From contig OY728137.1 of NCBI GenBank assembly GCA_963277665.1, forward strand, positions 1,172,136,670 through 1,172,200,669: 64,000 nucleotides of DNA, read 5' to 3'. Shown here piece by piece: positions 1 to 9,904 of the stretch. Every line of letters starts with the position of its first letter. The stretch's first letter is position 1. This DNA is from Viscum album. Taxonomy: Eukaryota; Streptophyta; Magnoliopsida; Santalales; Viscaceae. A model generated the notes under the pieces. It was not told the DNA's origin, ran no database searches, and worked only from the letters and a program-made list of their open reading frames with translations. A program made the position numbers and the translations under genes.

Positions 1-278
1 AAACACCGCTTTGAGCTAGACTCGAACGGGAACTGGTGCACGACAACTGGCCTTGCTGCACTCTTGGTTACGACACTCCCGGGAGATATGCTTAGGATAA
101 CTCTCATTTTCTTTACAAATCATTATGAAGGGTTTATGAGTATATAATTCCTCAAAGAAAACATTTTTATGATTATGGATTATATCCATAAATAGTTCAA
201 TTTATGTTGAGTGTTTTATAAGTATGAGATTATGTATTTTTATTCATAAACTGATCTAGTTTATGCCATTGTTTAGAA
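1..278 (+). other. G1 5' leader, partial
   Basis: Untranslated sequence upstream of the gag ATG at 279. It does not match the end of the 3' LTR (8100-8192), so it lies inside the element, after the 5' LTR and primer binding site. No convincing motif was seen. Confidence 0.6.
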
Positions 279-1275
279 ATGGCGCCTAGTGGAAGAAATG
301 GAAACCGTATCAATGCACGCATCCATGTAAGGATTGCCCTCCTGCTCAAGATAATTATAGTGGGGCTGGTGATGCAACTGGTGCCGATCAGCTAATCACC
401 ATATTGGGACAACTTACTCAGGTTATGAATAATAACCTTACCCGTATGGAGCACCCTGATCCGCAGCGTGGAGGATCAATGTTAGATCGATTCATGAGGC
501 AACAACCACCAACGTTCAATGGGAATACAAATCCCTTAGTAGCCAAGCAGTGTATAAATTCCCTAGAGAAAATATTTCAGGCTTTGGGGAGCAGTGAAAG
601 GGAAAAAGTTATCATGGCAGTTTACCGCCTCACTGGAGATGCTGATCAATGGTGGTCATTGATTCAAAACATGAAGGAAGATGATGAAGTATCAAATATG
701 GAGTGGAGGGAGTTCAAAGATCTGTTTTTAGAAAAATACTTCCCTCGCGACCATCGAGCAGATATGGAAAGGCAATTTCTAAGTCTGAGATAGAAGGAGG
801 GTGAGAATGTCGCAAAGTATGAGGCTAACTTTACAAGGTTAGCAAGGTACGCTGGTGATTATATACGTAACCAAAGAAGTAAGATTGATCGTTTCTTTGA
901 TGGGTTAAAACCATTTCTTCATCGAGCATTAGTCTCACAATCCTTTTCATCATACGAAGACATTGTCTCATGTGCTATCAAGACCGAAAAGGAATTCTCT
1001 AAGTCTTATGACTTTAAATCAAAGAAAGAGAAGAAGAGACCTGCTGATCAATCTGGGAATGGAAATAAGGGGAAGAAGGGAAAGGTTGAATATCCATCCT
1101 GTGGTAAATGCAGGAAGAAACACCCTGGTACTTGCTTGAAGGGAATGGGAGTCTGTTACAAGTGTGGTGAAAAGGCCACCAAGCTCGTGATTGCAAGGGG
1201 AAGAAGGAAGCTACCAACGTTCAGTGCTACAATTTTAGGGAGATGGGGCATTATGCAAATGAATGTCCTAAGCGT
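279..1275 (+). pseudogene. G1 gag (capsid and nucleocapsid), disrupted
   Basis: Ty3 gag forms the virus-like particle and its nucleocapsid binds genomic RNA. The ATG at 279-281 opens a typical short start (MAPSGRNGNR). The frame shifts between about 300 and 320, after which the capsid region reads on with PPTFNGNTNPL, DADQWWSLI and FKDLFLEKYFPRD, the usual plant Ty3 capsid blocks. A TAG at 791-793 interrupts the frame where family members have Gln. Two zinc knuckles follow: the first (CYKCGEK, about 1153) is broken by loss of one G in a G run near 1172, and the second reads [14 protein letters not shown] with Phe (1233-1235) in place of a zinc-binding Cys. The gene is therefore not functional as read. 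Confidence 0.88.
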
Positions 1276-3200
1276 CAGGAGAACATACCTCAGAAAAGGC
1301 CAAGGGATCAAGGCCAGGCTTATGCTATCACTACTGCTGAGGTAGAAGCTCCGAAAGACGTGGTGGCAGGTAATTTAATGGTTTCCTCAAGTTTAGCAAA
1401 AGCATTATTTGATTCTGGATCATCGTATTGTTTCATATCTTCCCAGTTTGCTAAGAAAATTAGATATTTCCAATTTGATTTAATAAGGGAGTTGTTAGTT
1501 AAAACTCCTAAGGGAAGTATCATTGCAACAAAGTTTTGTGAATCAGTCCCCATAAGAGCACATAAATTTTCTTTATCTACTGATCTCATCGTCATACCTA
1601 TGATTGAGTTTGATATAATCCTCGGTATGGACTGGCTTTCGGACTATGATGCGAAGATTTATTGTAAGAATAAAGAGGTTACGATTCATGATGATAATGA
1701 TAAGGAACACCTTATTTTTAGAGCAGAATCGTCACCACATAATTCTTATTTAGATCCACCCCCAGTAGCTCAACTTAATTTAATTATTGGGGAGGAAGAG
1801 AATGAAATAACTGTCGGTGAGGACAGGAATGTTCAAAGAGAGGATGTACCTGTTGTGAAAGAATTTGTAGATGTATTTCCGGAATATTTACCTGGACATC
1901 CTCCAAAACGAGAAGTTGAGTTTTCCATTGATTTGATTCCTGGATCAAGGCCTATATCGAAGACACCTTATAGAATGGCCATTGTAGAATTAGTCGAACT
2001 AAAGAAACAACAAGAGGAATTGAGTAATAAGGGACTTATTCTCCCTAGTGTTTCTCCATGGGGAGCCCCTGTTCTTTTTGTTAAAAAGAAAGATGGATCT
2101 ATGAGGTTATGTATCGACTACAGGGAGATCAATGCTATAACGATAAAGAACAAGTATCCCCTACCTCGTATTGATGATTTATTTGACCAACTGCATGGAG
2201 CTCAACACTTTTCAAAGATTGACCTTCAATCTGGATACTATCAGTTGTGTGTGAAGAAGGAAGACATTCCGAAGACAGCATTTCGAACCAGGTACGGGCA
2301 TTACGAGTTTACCATAATGCCGTTTGGATTGACTAATGCACCCTCTGAATTCATGGATCTGATGAATAGAGTTTTCAAGGAGTATCTCGATGAATTTGTG
2401 GTGGTATTTATTGATGATATCTTGGTATACTCCAAAACCAACGAAGATCATGAAAATCACTTGCGCATTATCTTGAAGACTCTGAGGAGGCATGAATTAT
2501 ATGGGAAGTTTAGAAAGTGTGAATTATGGCTTCTGGAGATTTATTTTCTTGGCCATATTGTCTCTAAAGAAGGAATCTCTTTTGATCCTTCTAAGACCAA
2601 GGAAATCCGAGAATGGCCAACACCTACGAGTATAACTAAGGTATGTAGTTTTATTGGTTTGGCAGGTTATTATCGACGTTTCGTCCAGAATTTTGCCCGA
2701 TTGGCTAACCCATTAACGAAGCTCACACGTAAAGGGGTTAAATTTGTTTGGACAAAAGAGTATGAAGAATGTTTCGAAGAACTGAAGAGAAGATTATTCA
2801 ATGCTCCTATATTGACTCTACCATCGGGGAATGATGGGTTCGTTATTTATAGTGATGCATCAAAGAAAAGACTTGGTTGTGTCCTTATGTAGAATGATAG
2901 AGTTATTGCCTATGCATCATGACAGTTGAAAATTCATGAACAAAACTATCCTACTCATGATCTTGAGTTAGCAGCTGTGATCTTTGCCTTGAAGATATGG
3001 AGACACTACCTCTATGGTGAAAAATGTGAGATTTATACTGATCACAAGAGTTTGAAGTATATTTTCTCACATAAAGAACTCAACATGAGGCAAAGGAGAT
3101 GGCTTGAATTACTCAAGGATTCTGATTGCACGATACACTACCACCCGGGGAAAGCAAACAAGGTGGCAGATGCTTTGATCAGAAAAGACCATGGATTTTT
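1243..3200 (+). pseudogene. G1 pol: protease, reverse transcriptase, RNase H
   Basis: One frame from the second zinc knuckle to 2892 encodes the aspartic protease (catalytic [11 protein letters not shown], Asp codon at 1411; [14 protein letters not shown]) and the reverse transcriptase. RT blocks include [41 protein letters not shown] and the catalytic [10 protein letters not shown] with both Asp codons intact (2413-2418), then the thumb block [15 protein letters not shown]. RNase H begins [15 protein letters not shown], but a TAG at 2890-2892 and a TGA at 2920-2922 interrupt it. The rest ([41 protein letters not shown]) reads on from 2926. Both stops are where relatives have Gln or Arg codons beginning with C. 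Confidence 0.93.
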
Positions 3201-3387
3201 GAACATGATGATAATTGAAAGGGATCCAATTTTCATGGATCCAGTGAAGATGGACATGGGAATAACCAGGGAAGGTGAAACATCAATGCTTTTTCAAATG
3301 GTTGCCAAACCATCTTTACTAGAAAGGATTAAGAGTTCTCAGACCGATGATGAAGAATTTCAGAAGAAGATTAAAGCTGTGAATGAT

Positions 3388-4390
3388 GGGAGATTGAGAG
3401 ACATTGTGTATGAAGATGGAATTTTGAAATTCGGGAAGAGACTTTGTGTTCTCGATTTACCTGATCTGAAAAGGGAATTGCTGGATGATGCTTATAGTTC
3501 CAATTTCTCTATACACCATGGGAGCACCAAAATATATAGAGATTTGAAGGAACATTTTTGGTGGGACAACATGAAGAGGGAGATTGCTGATTTTGTGTCT
3601 AGATGTACGGTTTGTCAACTAGTGAAAGCTGGAAGGCAACAGCCTGGAGGAGTCATGCAACCTCTTCCCATACCGGAGTGGAAATGGGACAATATTACAA
3701 TGGACTTTGTCATGGGGCTACCAAAGACTCCTAGAAGGAATGATGCAATATGGGTTATTGTTGATCGTCTTACCAAGTCAGCACATTTTCTTGCTATAAG
3801 AGAAGATCTACCCCTGGAACGTCTAGGAAGACTATATATTAATGAAGTTGTGAGACTTCATGGAGTACCCCTATTGATTGTTTCTGATCGTGATCCCCGT
3901 TTTACTTCAAGATTCTGGAAAAGTCTTCAGAAATCCCTGGATACTGAACTTCATTTGAGCACTGCATACCACCCTCAGACAGACGGACAATCAGAACGGA
4001 CTATTCAAACCTTAGAAGACATGTTGAGATCTTGCTCACATGACTTTCAGGGTATGTGGGATCAATATTTACCACTGGTAGAATTTTCCTATAACAATAG
4101 CTTCCATTCGAGTATTCAGATGGCACCATATGAAGCGTTATACGGAAAGAGATGTCGTACACCAACCTGTTGGGATGAGGTTGGTGAAAGAAAACTTGTA
4201 GGCCCAGAACTGGTGGAGGAAACGGTGGAAAAGGTGAAGGTAATCCAAAATCACATTAAAGCATCTCAAAGTAGGTAGAAAAGCTATGCCGATAATCGAA
4301 GGAAGGATTTGGAATTTCAAGTCGATGATCATGTTTTCCTGAAGGTATCTCCATGTAAGGGAGTCATACATTTTTGGTAAGAAAGGTAAA
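3388..4390 (+). pseudogene. G1 pol: integrase
   Basis: Integrase inserts the DNA copy into the genome. Seen: the HHCC zinc domain (HHGS near 3512, then [14 protein letters not shown] and CTVCQLVK near 3604) and the catalytic core with [10 protein letters not shown] (first Asp), [14 protein letters not shown] (second Asp, about 3886) and [15 protein letters not shown] (catalytic Glu, about 3994). All three D,D,E residues are present. A TAG at 4276-4278 (Gln in relatives) and a one-base gain near 4372-4378, in the run before GGTAAG, separate the core from the [10 protein letters not shown] block and the chromodomain. It is continuous with the RNase H frame upstream. Confidence 0.92.
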
Positions 4391-4744
4391 TTGAGTCCCA
4401 GGTACATCGGACCTTTCGAAATTCTAGAACGAATTGGGGATGTAGCTTACCGATTGGCAATGCCGCCAAGTCTCTCCAAAGTTCACGATGTGTTCCACGT
4501 ATCTCTGTTGAGAAAATACATGTCTGACCCAACGCATGTACTCACCTATGAGGAATTAGAACTGGAACCCGATCTGTCTTATTGTGAAGAGCCTGTCAGG
4601 ATTCTTGATACAAGAGAACAAGTACTAAGAAACCGGACGACGCGTCTGGTAAAAGTTTTCTGGAGAAATCATAAGATGGAAGAGGCAACGTGGGAACCCG
4701 AGGAACTTATGATGAAGAACCATCCGAGTCTTTTTATGAAGTAA
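4391..4744 (+). pseudogene. G1 integrase C-terminus with chromodomain
   Basis: This frame encodes the integrase C-terminal block ([31 protein letters not shown]) and a chromodomain-type module ([34 protein letters not shown]) ending at the TAA at 4742. Chromodomains of this group are thought to direct integration towards particular chromatin marks. The segment is separated from the catalytic core by a stop and a frameshift, so it would not be made as part of pol. It runs to within 30 bases of the polypurine tract, as usual for these elements. Confidence 0.9.
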
Positions 4745-4772
4745 TACCCTAGAAATTGCGAGGATGAAATTA

Positions 4773-4786
4773 TTTGGAGGGGATAA
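4773..4786 (+). other. G1 polypurine tract
   Basis: TTTGGAGGGGATAA immediately precedes the LTR start TGTAACACCCC. This is the expected plus-strand primer position. Confidence 0.85.
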
Positions 4787-5993
4787 TGTAACACCCCAAG
4801 CTTCCACGGTACGTTTCCCTTCGAATAATGCGATAGCGTGTGTTGTACGCAACCTCGAGTTCTAACACACACCACAACTAATTAAACTAGCCGTTGTGAA
4901 TAGTAATACCTACTTTTTGAAATCATATATATTTTATATTTCAAAATGGACTTCATTTTTGGATTCGGAATATTGAAATTAGCCTAGGGTGAAATTTTGG
5001 TACTTTTCGGATAACTTTTATATTTTGATGAATAGTGAAAATTACTAAATTTTAATTAAAATCAACTTTTTTAATCAAAATAATTAATATTGATAAATTA
5101 TGAATTTGAGTGGTTTTAAAGTATATTAAGAATATATTTTTACCATTTAATTTAATGTTTTTCATTTGACATAATTTCACAATTAAACCAGACATAAACA
5201 AGTGTCAATCTTTTGATAGTTATTATCTCTTAAAAACACGCTTTTTATTTTAACAACGGGAAATAATTTTAAATTAATTTCTGCCACTTCAGTGTTTTGA
5301 ATTTAGAAAAATGGATTACATATTTGGAATCAGGATGTCCAAATTATGTAAATAGGTAACTTTTATTTTTACACATTTTGAATAATTACTGCGGTAAATA
5401 TTTTATTTACCATGGTTAAAGGGTAAATCCGGTAAATAAGGGTTAAAAATAATATTATAATAATACAAAATTACCCTAAAACGTGTCCTAACCTTATTGG
5501 TGGACACATACCCGACCATGGGCATCCTTGGTTCGATTTGGGGACCCCTTAGAGCCACTTGTATGTGGTAGGGACACATTATATTAATAAAGTTAAAATA
5601 AAAATAAAAATGGCATAAGCTTACATCTTTTAGAAGAACAATTTTTACATAGGGTTATAAATGTTGGATTTTCAATTATAAATATTCATTATAAAGATAA
5701 AAAGATTTCCTACATAATTATATTTTATTTATAATTTTTAGACATCAAATAATATAAATTATTAATGACACAATAATGATGCAATGTTTACCTCATTAAT
5801 AAATCATTTAAATAAATAAGATTATAATGATTAAAATATTATCTAAAACCTGTCCAATTCTTATTGGTTGATGTTATTTAGAATATTAGTCATCTTATCT
5901 TCGACCTCAATGATTTTTCGACCATTATAAACCTAATATATTTATATTATAAAGTAATACTTTCACTCTTTCCTAAAGAGCCCCTCCTCACCC

Positions 5994-6001
5994 TTATAAA
6001 A
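5994..6001 (+). promoter_or_regulatory. G1 LTR TATA box
   Basis: TTATAAAA follows CTCCTCACCC and precedes GGAGACCAC. The same arrangement (CCCCTCCT...TTATAAAAGGCCCC) occurs on the - strand of the L1 LTRs, which supports it as the conserved promoter. Transcription would begin about 30 bases downstream. Confidence 0.7.
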
Positions 6002-6335
6002 GGAGACCACTTCTACTCATTCCTCAGACCTCTCAAGCCACTTGGCTCGGCCAAAATCTACCCAAATACTCTTCCAACTTCCCTCACTACAACCTAGAGG
6101 CCTTAGTTTGATCATAAAGCCAACCTAAGGAGCCCTTTTGATCAAATCAAAAGGAAGAACACGAAGAAGAGGTAATGTTTTCACCACCGCTTTTCAAGTT
6201 CCTTTCTTCTTCCACTTCTTCTTTCTTTGTTCTTACCATTCTAAAATAATAACTCCAGTATCTCACATATACTGTGATGTTATTATAAATATGGTACAAC
6301 CATATTCAGTATTCTATCCACCCTTTGAATAACAT

Positions 6336-6562
6336 GTCACCATACGTGCGTACGTACGGCTTACCGTCTCCACGTCGTGGTGTAATTGTTATTCAATATA
6401 TTATTATTTGGATGGGTATAATAATGATGTGCAACTCATGTAAATAATAAATATAACATGTTAATTATTCTGTATATAAGATATAACATCCATTTATATA
6501 TTATTTTAATATCAAAAGAATGATATTGTCGCTCGTGCGTACGTACGGACTACCGTCTCCAC
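6336..6562 (+). repeat. Duplicated palindromic motif in G1 transcribed leader
   Basis: Two copies of a block with core GTGCGTACGTACGG followed by TACCGTCTCCAC, at about 6345-6372 and 6535-6562. The core CGTACGTACG is fully self-complementary. Single copies lie in each L1 LTR on the - strand. Both copies are downstream of the TATA box, so they would be in the RNA leader. Confidence 0.75.
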
Positions 6563-7893
6563 AAACGCGATAAGATTCATTCTCCATCGTATCCATTCAA
6601 GTCTTATTCTCATTTTAGGGTTAAAAATAATGTTAATATCATTCTGATTATGAATAAGATATAATCTATCTATTACAAACATTTCTTACGTAACCAAACA
6701 TTTAAGAAGAACGAATCGATTATCACCCGAAATGACGATAATACTAAGATATTATTATCAAATCAATATTAAAAGATCATATATGATATCATATTAATGT
6801 ATATGATTCTTTTATAATTTAATAACAATTATTTCACCATTATACAGGAGGTTAACCTACCCCAACCATGGAAAAGTACAAGGTAAGGGTTATTTCACAA
6901 TCTCTTCATTATCCGAGGTTGTTTATAAGTAATAATCTACTGGGATATCGTTATCATCCACGTCCATGTTTCTTCAAAATGTATTTCAAAACATTTTTAA
7001 TATTTAAAAGAATATGGGTTAAAGTCATTTATACCCTTGTTTTACTTTTTATAAGAGGTTTATAAGGGAATCTTTCCGTCATTTTCCAAACAAGGTGCTT
7101 TTTAACCTTTTCGACAGAATTAAGATAAGAATGTTTTTTTAACTTATACGGTGGGTGAGGTTATTTTCCGCCGTTATAAAATCGTCAAAGCTTCCCTTAC
7201 AATCTTATAAGAATATTTTCAAAGAAAATGTTTTATTTTATAAATATATGTCTCTTAAATGATTTCAAAATAGAAATAGATATTTCTTTAAAAAGAGTTT
7301 TGATTTCAACTATGTCAACATCCTTTAATGGATTTTACGCTTATTTGAGGATGATATATTATGATACAAAACTTTTATATTGTATTGAAGGTTTTGTTAT
7401 ATGTTTGACTATGGATGTGCTATTTTTTTTATATACCATTCATGTTTTATGGTGAAAGTATTTACATTTCGTATGCTAGTTTTAATACGAATGTTTATGT
7501 AATGTTTAATCCTTTTCATATGGGAATGCATTGGACTTAATATGTGACGGGTGGAGCCCACTATAGCTTCTCGATGCATCGGTAGGTCTCATGAGACAAA
7601 CTAGTATCTTGGCACAAGGCCGTGGCAAAATCTTATTTGTAGTCTTGGCACGAGGCCTTGGCTATGTGGTTATGATAGTCTGGAATTATGCATTCCATCA
7701 TTATGAAAGTGGTTATTGATATTGCATGTGATTATTCGATTAGTAGAATATCCATGTGAATAAGTAAATGGCATAATTTCATTTTATTTATGCCATACTA
7801 TGTTGGAGTTAAAGTTTAAAAGGCTTTTGTTTTAGTTATACATTCCCTTAAATGTTTATTCTTATTTATGAAAGTTTCCGCTATATTGTTATC

Positions 7894-7920
7894 CTTACTA
7901 GGCATTTGAGCTCAACCCTT
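7894..7920 (+). promoter_or_regulatory. Conserved LTR 3' motif with palindrome, putative R/poly(A) region
   Basis: CTTACTAGGCATTTGAGCTC followed by AACCC, about 270-300 bp before the LTR end, containing the perfect palindrome TTGAGCTCAA (7906-7915). Related sequence of the form TTACTGAG...GCTCAYCCC occurs at the matching place in the L1 LTRs and in the GB LTR. A role in RNA 3' end formation is inferred from position. Confidence 0.5.
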
Positions 7921-8192
7921 TTCTATGTTTTATTTTCCAAGGATGTGAAGAAGTAAATTATGAATGACTTGCAGGGATATTATGAGGGGTTAATAGTGTG
8001 GACTATGGAGGCAATATGTTGTTGTAGTAGTTCTTTTTTATTTTGATGATGTAATGTAAAACATATGAATATATCTAGTGTTTCCAAGGCTACTAAACCA
8101 ATCGGTCTTTCGAGATTTGATCTTTCTTGTGATCATGCCAATGTTATGTAATTAATGCACCGACTCTGGGTAACTAGGGTCGGGGCGTTACA

Positions 8193-8197
8193 AAAAG
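8193..8197. other. Predicted target-site duplication of G1 (right copy)
   Basis: AAAAG directly follows the G1 LTR. The intact right LTR of C1 has TAAAG at the same place (18891-18895). The left copy lies outside the window. Confidence 0.6.
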
Positions 8198-8552
8198 GTC
8201 CCTTGATTTATACTTTCAAGCAAGTCTGTCTTACCCACACCCGGGTAAGCCCTCGATACGAAGATCGGTGTCTCTGTCTTGCTATCCCCGCAAACCCTCA
8301 ACTTCAAGTTAGATGGAATGTCTGTCTTCCTCAGCAAGGAAGCCCTCAAACTTCAAGGTAGTTGGCACCTCTGTCTTCCTATCCCCGGAAGCCCTCGAAT
8401 GTAATCACCAACATTCGGAGTCGCACGAAGAAATCTCAACGAGCGGTTCAGTACTCAAAAATCATGAAAAGCTTCTCTCTCTAGAAATCACCTTAACTGT
8501 GTGTGGTCTCTAGATCGATCAACTTCATTTTTGAGCTCATTCAAATGATCTC

Positions 8553-8562
8553 CTATTTATAG
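8553..8562 (-). promoter_or_regulatory. C1 3' LTR TATA box
   Basis: CTATAAATAG on the - strand, a consensus plant TATA box, conserved in the other LTR at 19251-19260. U3 would be about 880 bp. Confidence 0.75.
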
Positions 8563-8894
8563 GCTAATTTCCAACAGTCTGCTCCCTCCTCCAACGGTCA
8601 CATTTTCCATGAAATTCGTAGGGACCTGTACACGTTTAACTCAACCAACGGTTAATTAGAAACAGAATAGACGACATAGTTTAATAATAAATCATGTAAA
8701 ACTGAATGCACGACATCATTTTGAAATGGAGAAAAAGTAAGTAAGAGCCATATAAAATTTCAGAGTGTAAGTAAATTAAATGTTCGGAGTCTAACCAAAG
8801 TGAAATTTAGAGTCTATGTTAAGAAAATTTAGGATTCTGTTTTATAGGAATTCAGAGTCTGGTTTCACCAGAGATTGGAATATGAACTTGCAAT

Positions 8895-9200
8895 GTTCAA
8901 AGTCGAACTATTAAAAGTTCGGAGTCGAACTATTTAAGAGTTTGGATTTGAACTTCATAAGAGTTCGGAGTCAAACTACTTAAGAGTTCAGAGTCGAACT
9001 ACTTAACAGTTCGGAGTTGAACTTTATAAGAGTTCGGAGTCAAACTACTTATGATTTCGGAATCGAACATTATAAGTGTTCGGAGTCGAACTACTTAAGA
9101 GTTCGCAGTTGAACTACATGAGAGTTCACAGTTGAACTCATGAAAGTTCGTATCCATAATTCGGAGTGGAACTTCATTATAGTTCACAACTAGAATTCGG
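8895..9200 (-). repeat. Palindromic repeat array in C1 3' LTR U3
   Basis: About 13 degenerate units with consensus AGTTCGGAGTCGAACT at 26-27 bp spacing, separated by ACTTAAG or TTATAAG-like linkers. Each unit is an inverted repeat: AGTTCG pairs with CGAACT around the four bases GAGT. The array lies upstream of the TATA box on the - strand. Confidence 0.85.
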
Positions 9201-9443
9201 ATCCAAGAAACAGAATACTCCAATACTTGTCATTATATGATTCTGGGATTTTGGGTAAGAATCCGGTTTTTCCACATAAGAAAAATATTTCTATGTATAA
9301 GAAATTATAGGTTGGGGTAAATTTCTTTATGGAAGAAAATTTTCCTTATGGAGGTAAAACATACATTTGCTTATGTATAAGGTGTTTGTGATTTTCAAAA
9401 CAATAAATAATGGAAAAGTCATAAGGAAAACCTTATTGACTCA

Positions 9444-9760
9444 AAAATCTCCCCCTTTTTAGAAAGCACAAACATCCTTACAAAAAAGAATATAAGGACT
9501 TGGAAATTTTTCATTAGGCTTTGAAATTAAAACTTATCTCCCTTTGTTCATGAATGAAAGTGAATACAACTAACTCCCACTTAGGCATTGAAACTATAAG
9601 GATTGTATTCTGAATTTCTAGAGTGGAGTTCTCATTATCATGGGAATGAAAAACATCGAAGTGAGAAACTCCCCCTTACTTTAATAATATTTCACTTAGA
9701 AGTTTTTCTTTCTCCCCCTTAGGAGTAGTTCTTTTTCCTTCTCCCCATTTGTGATTTTCA
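9444..9760 (-). other. C1 polypurine tract cluster
   Basis: The tract adjoining the LTR reads AAAAAGGGGGAGATTTT on the - strand, ending at 9444. Further GGGGGAG-type tracts lie at about 9668 and 9713, with a shorter one at 9741. Multiplied polypurine tracts upstream of the 3' LTR are a known Sirevirus trait. Confidence 0.75.
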
Positions 9761-9904
9761 AAAATAATTAAAGGGTATGGAAAAGAAAATATGGTACCTG
9801 AAACATTAGTATATGACAAGATACAACGAACCAAATAAATTTTCATTAGAGATGGGAAATTTTTTACAAAGAAAGACAGCTACAACAAAAGATCAGAGTG
9901 GGTT

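Larger units (their letters stand above)
1..8192 (+). mobile_element. Ty3/gypsy chromovirus G1 (Tekay/Del-like), 5' LTR outside window
   Basis: Seen: gag, protease, reverse transcriptase, RNase H, integrase and a chromodomain in Ty3 order on the + strand, then a polypurine tract and a 3406-bp LTR bounded by TGTAACACCCC and GGGGCGTTACA. The 5' LTR and primer binding site lie left of the window. The RT-before-integrase order, the C-terminal chromodomain and the very long LTR fit the Tekay/Del group of chromoviruses; the lineage is inferred from the motifs. The element ends exactly where sequence matching the LTR of the next element (C1) begins, so G1 was inserted into that LTR. Four nonsense codons and at least three frameshifts make it inactive. 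Confidence 0.92.
4787..8192 (+). repeat. G1 3' LTR, 3406 bp
   Basis: Bounded by the inverted ends TGTAACACCCC (4787) and GGGGCGTTACA (8192). It starts directly after a polypurine tract and ends where sequence matching the internal part of the right C1 LTR (18893 onward) begins. It contains a TATA box (5994), two copies of a CGTACGTACG motif, a duplicated block CTTGGCACRAGGCC (about 7612 and 7653), and a 3' motif at 7894 shared with the other chromovirus LTRs here. Stretches such as TTAGGGTGAATTTT and GTCAATCTTTTGATAG-type sequence are recognisably homologous to the L1 LTRs further right. Short ORFs inside it have no family resemblance. Confidence 0.93.
8193..9443 (-). repeat. C1 3' LTR, truncated by G1 insertion
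   Basis: Aligns by eye with 18893-20141 throughout: GGTCCCTTGATTTATACTTT at 8197 and 18896, TATA box, palindrome array and terminal TTATTGACTCA. On the - strand the LTR starts TGAGTCAATAAGG at 9443. About 350 bp of its 3' end is absent here and should lie to the left of the G1 5' LTR. Confidence 0.9.

Noticed and set aside
6138..7455. Short ORFs within the G1 LTR (6138-6332, 6868-7065, 7228-7455)
   Set aside because: Hydrophobic low-complexity translations of AT-rich LTR sequence, with no counterpart in the homologous L1 LTRs.
8895..9200. Regularly spaced palindromic repeats resembling a CRISPR array
   Set aside because: Units are degenerate, linkers are near-identical rather than unique spacers, the array lies in a plant LTR and is duplicated in the other LTR.
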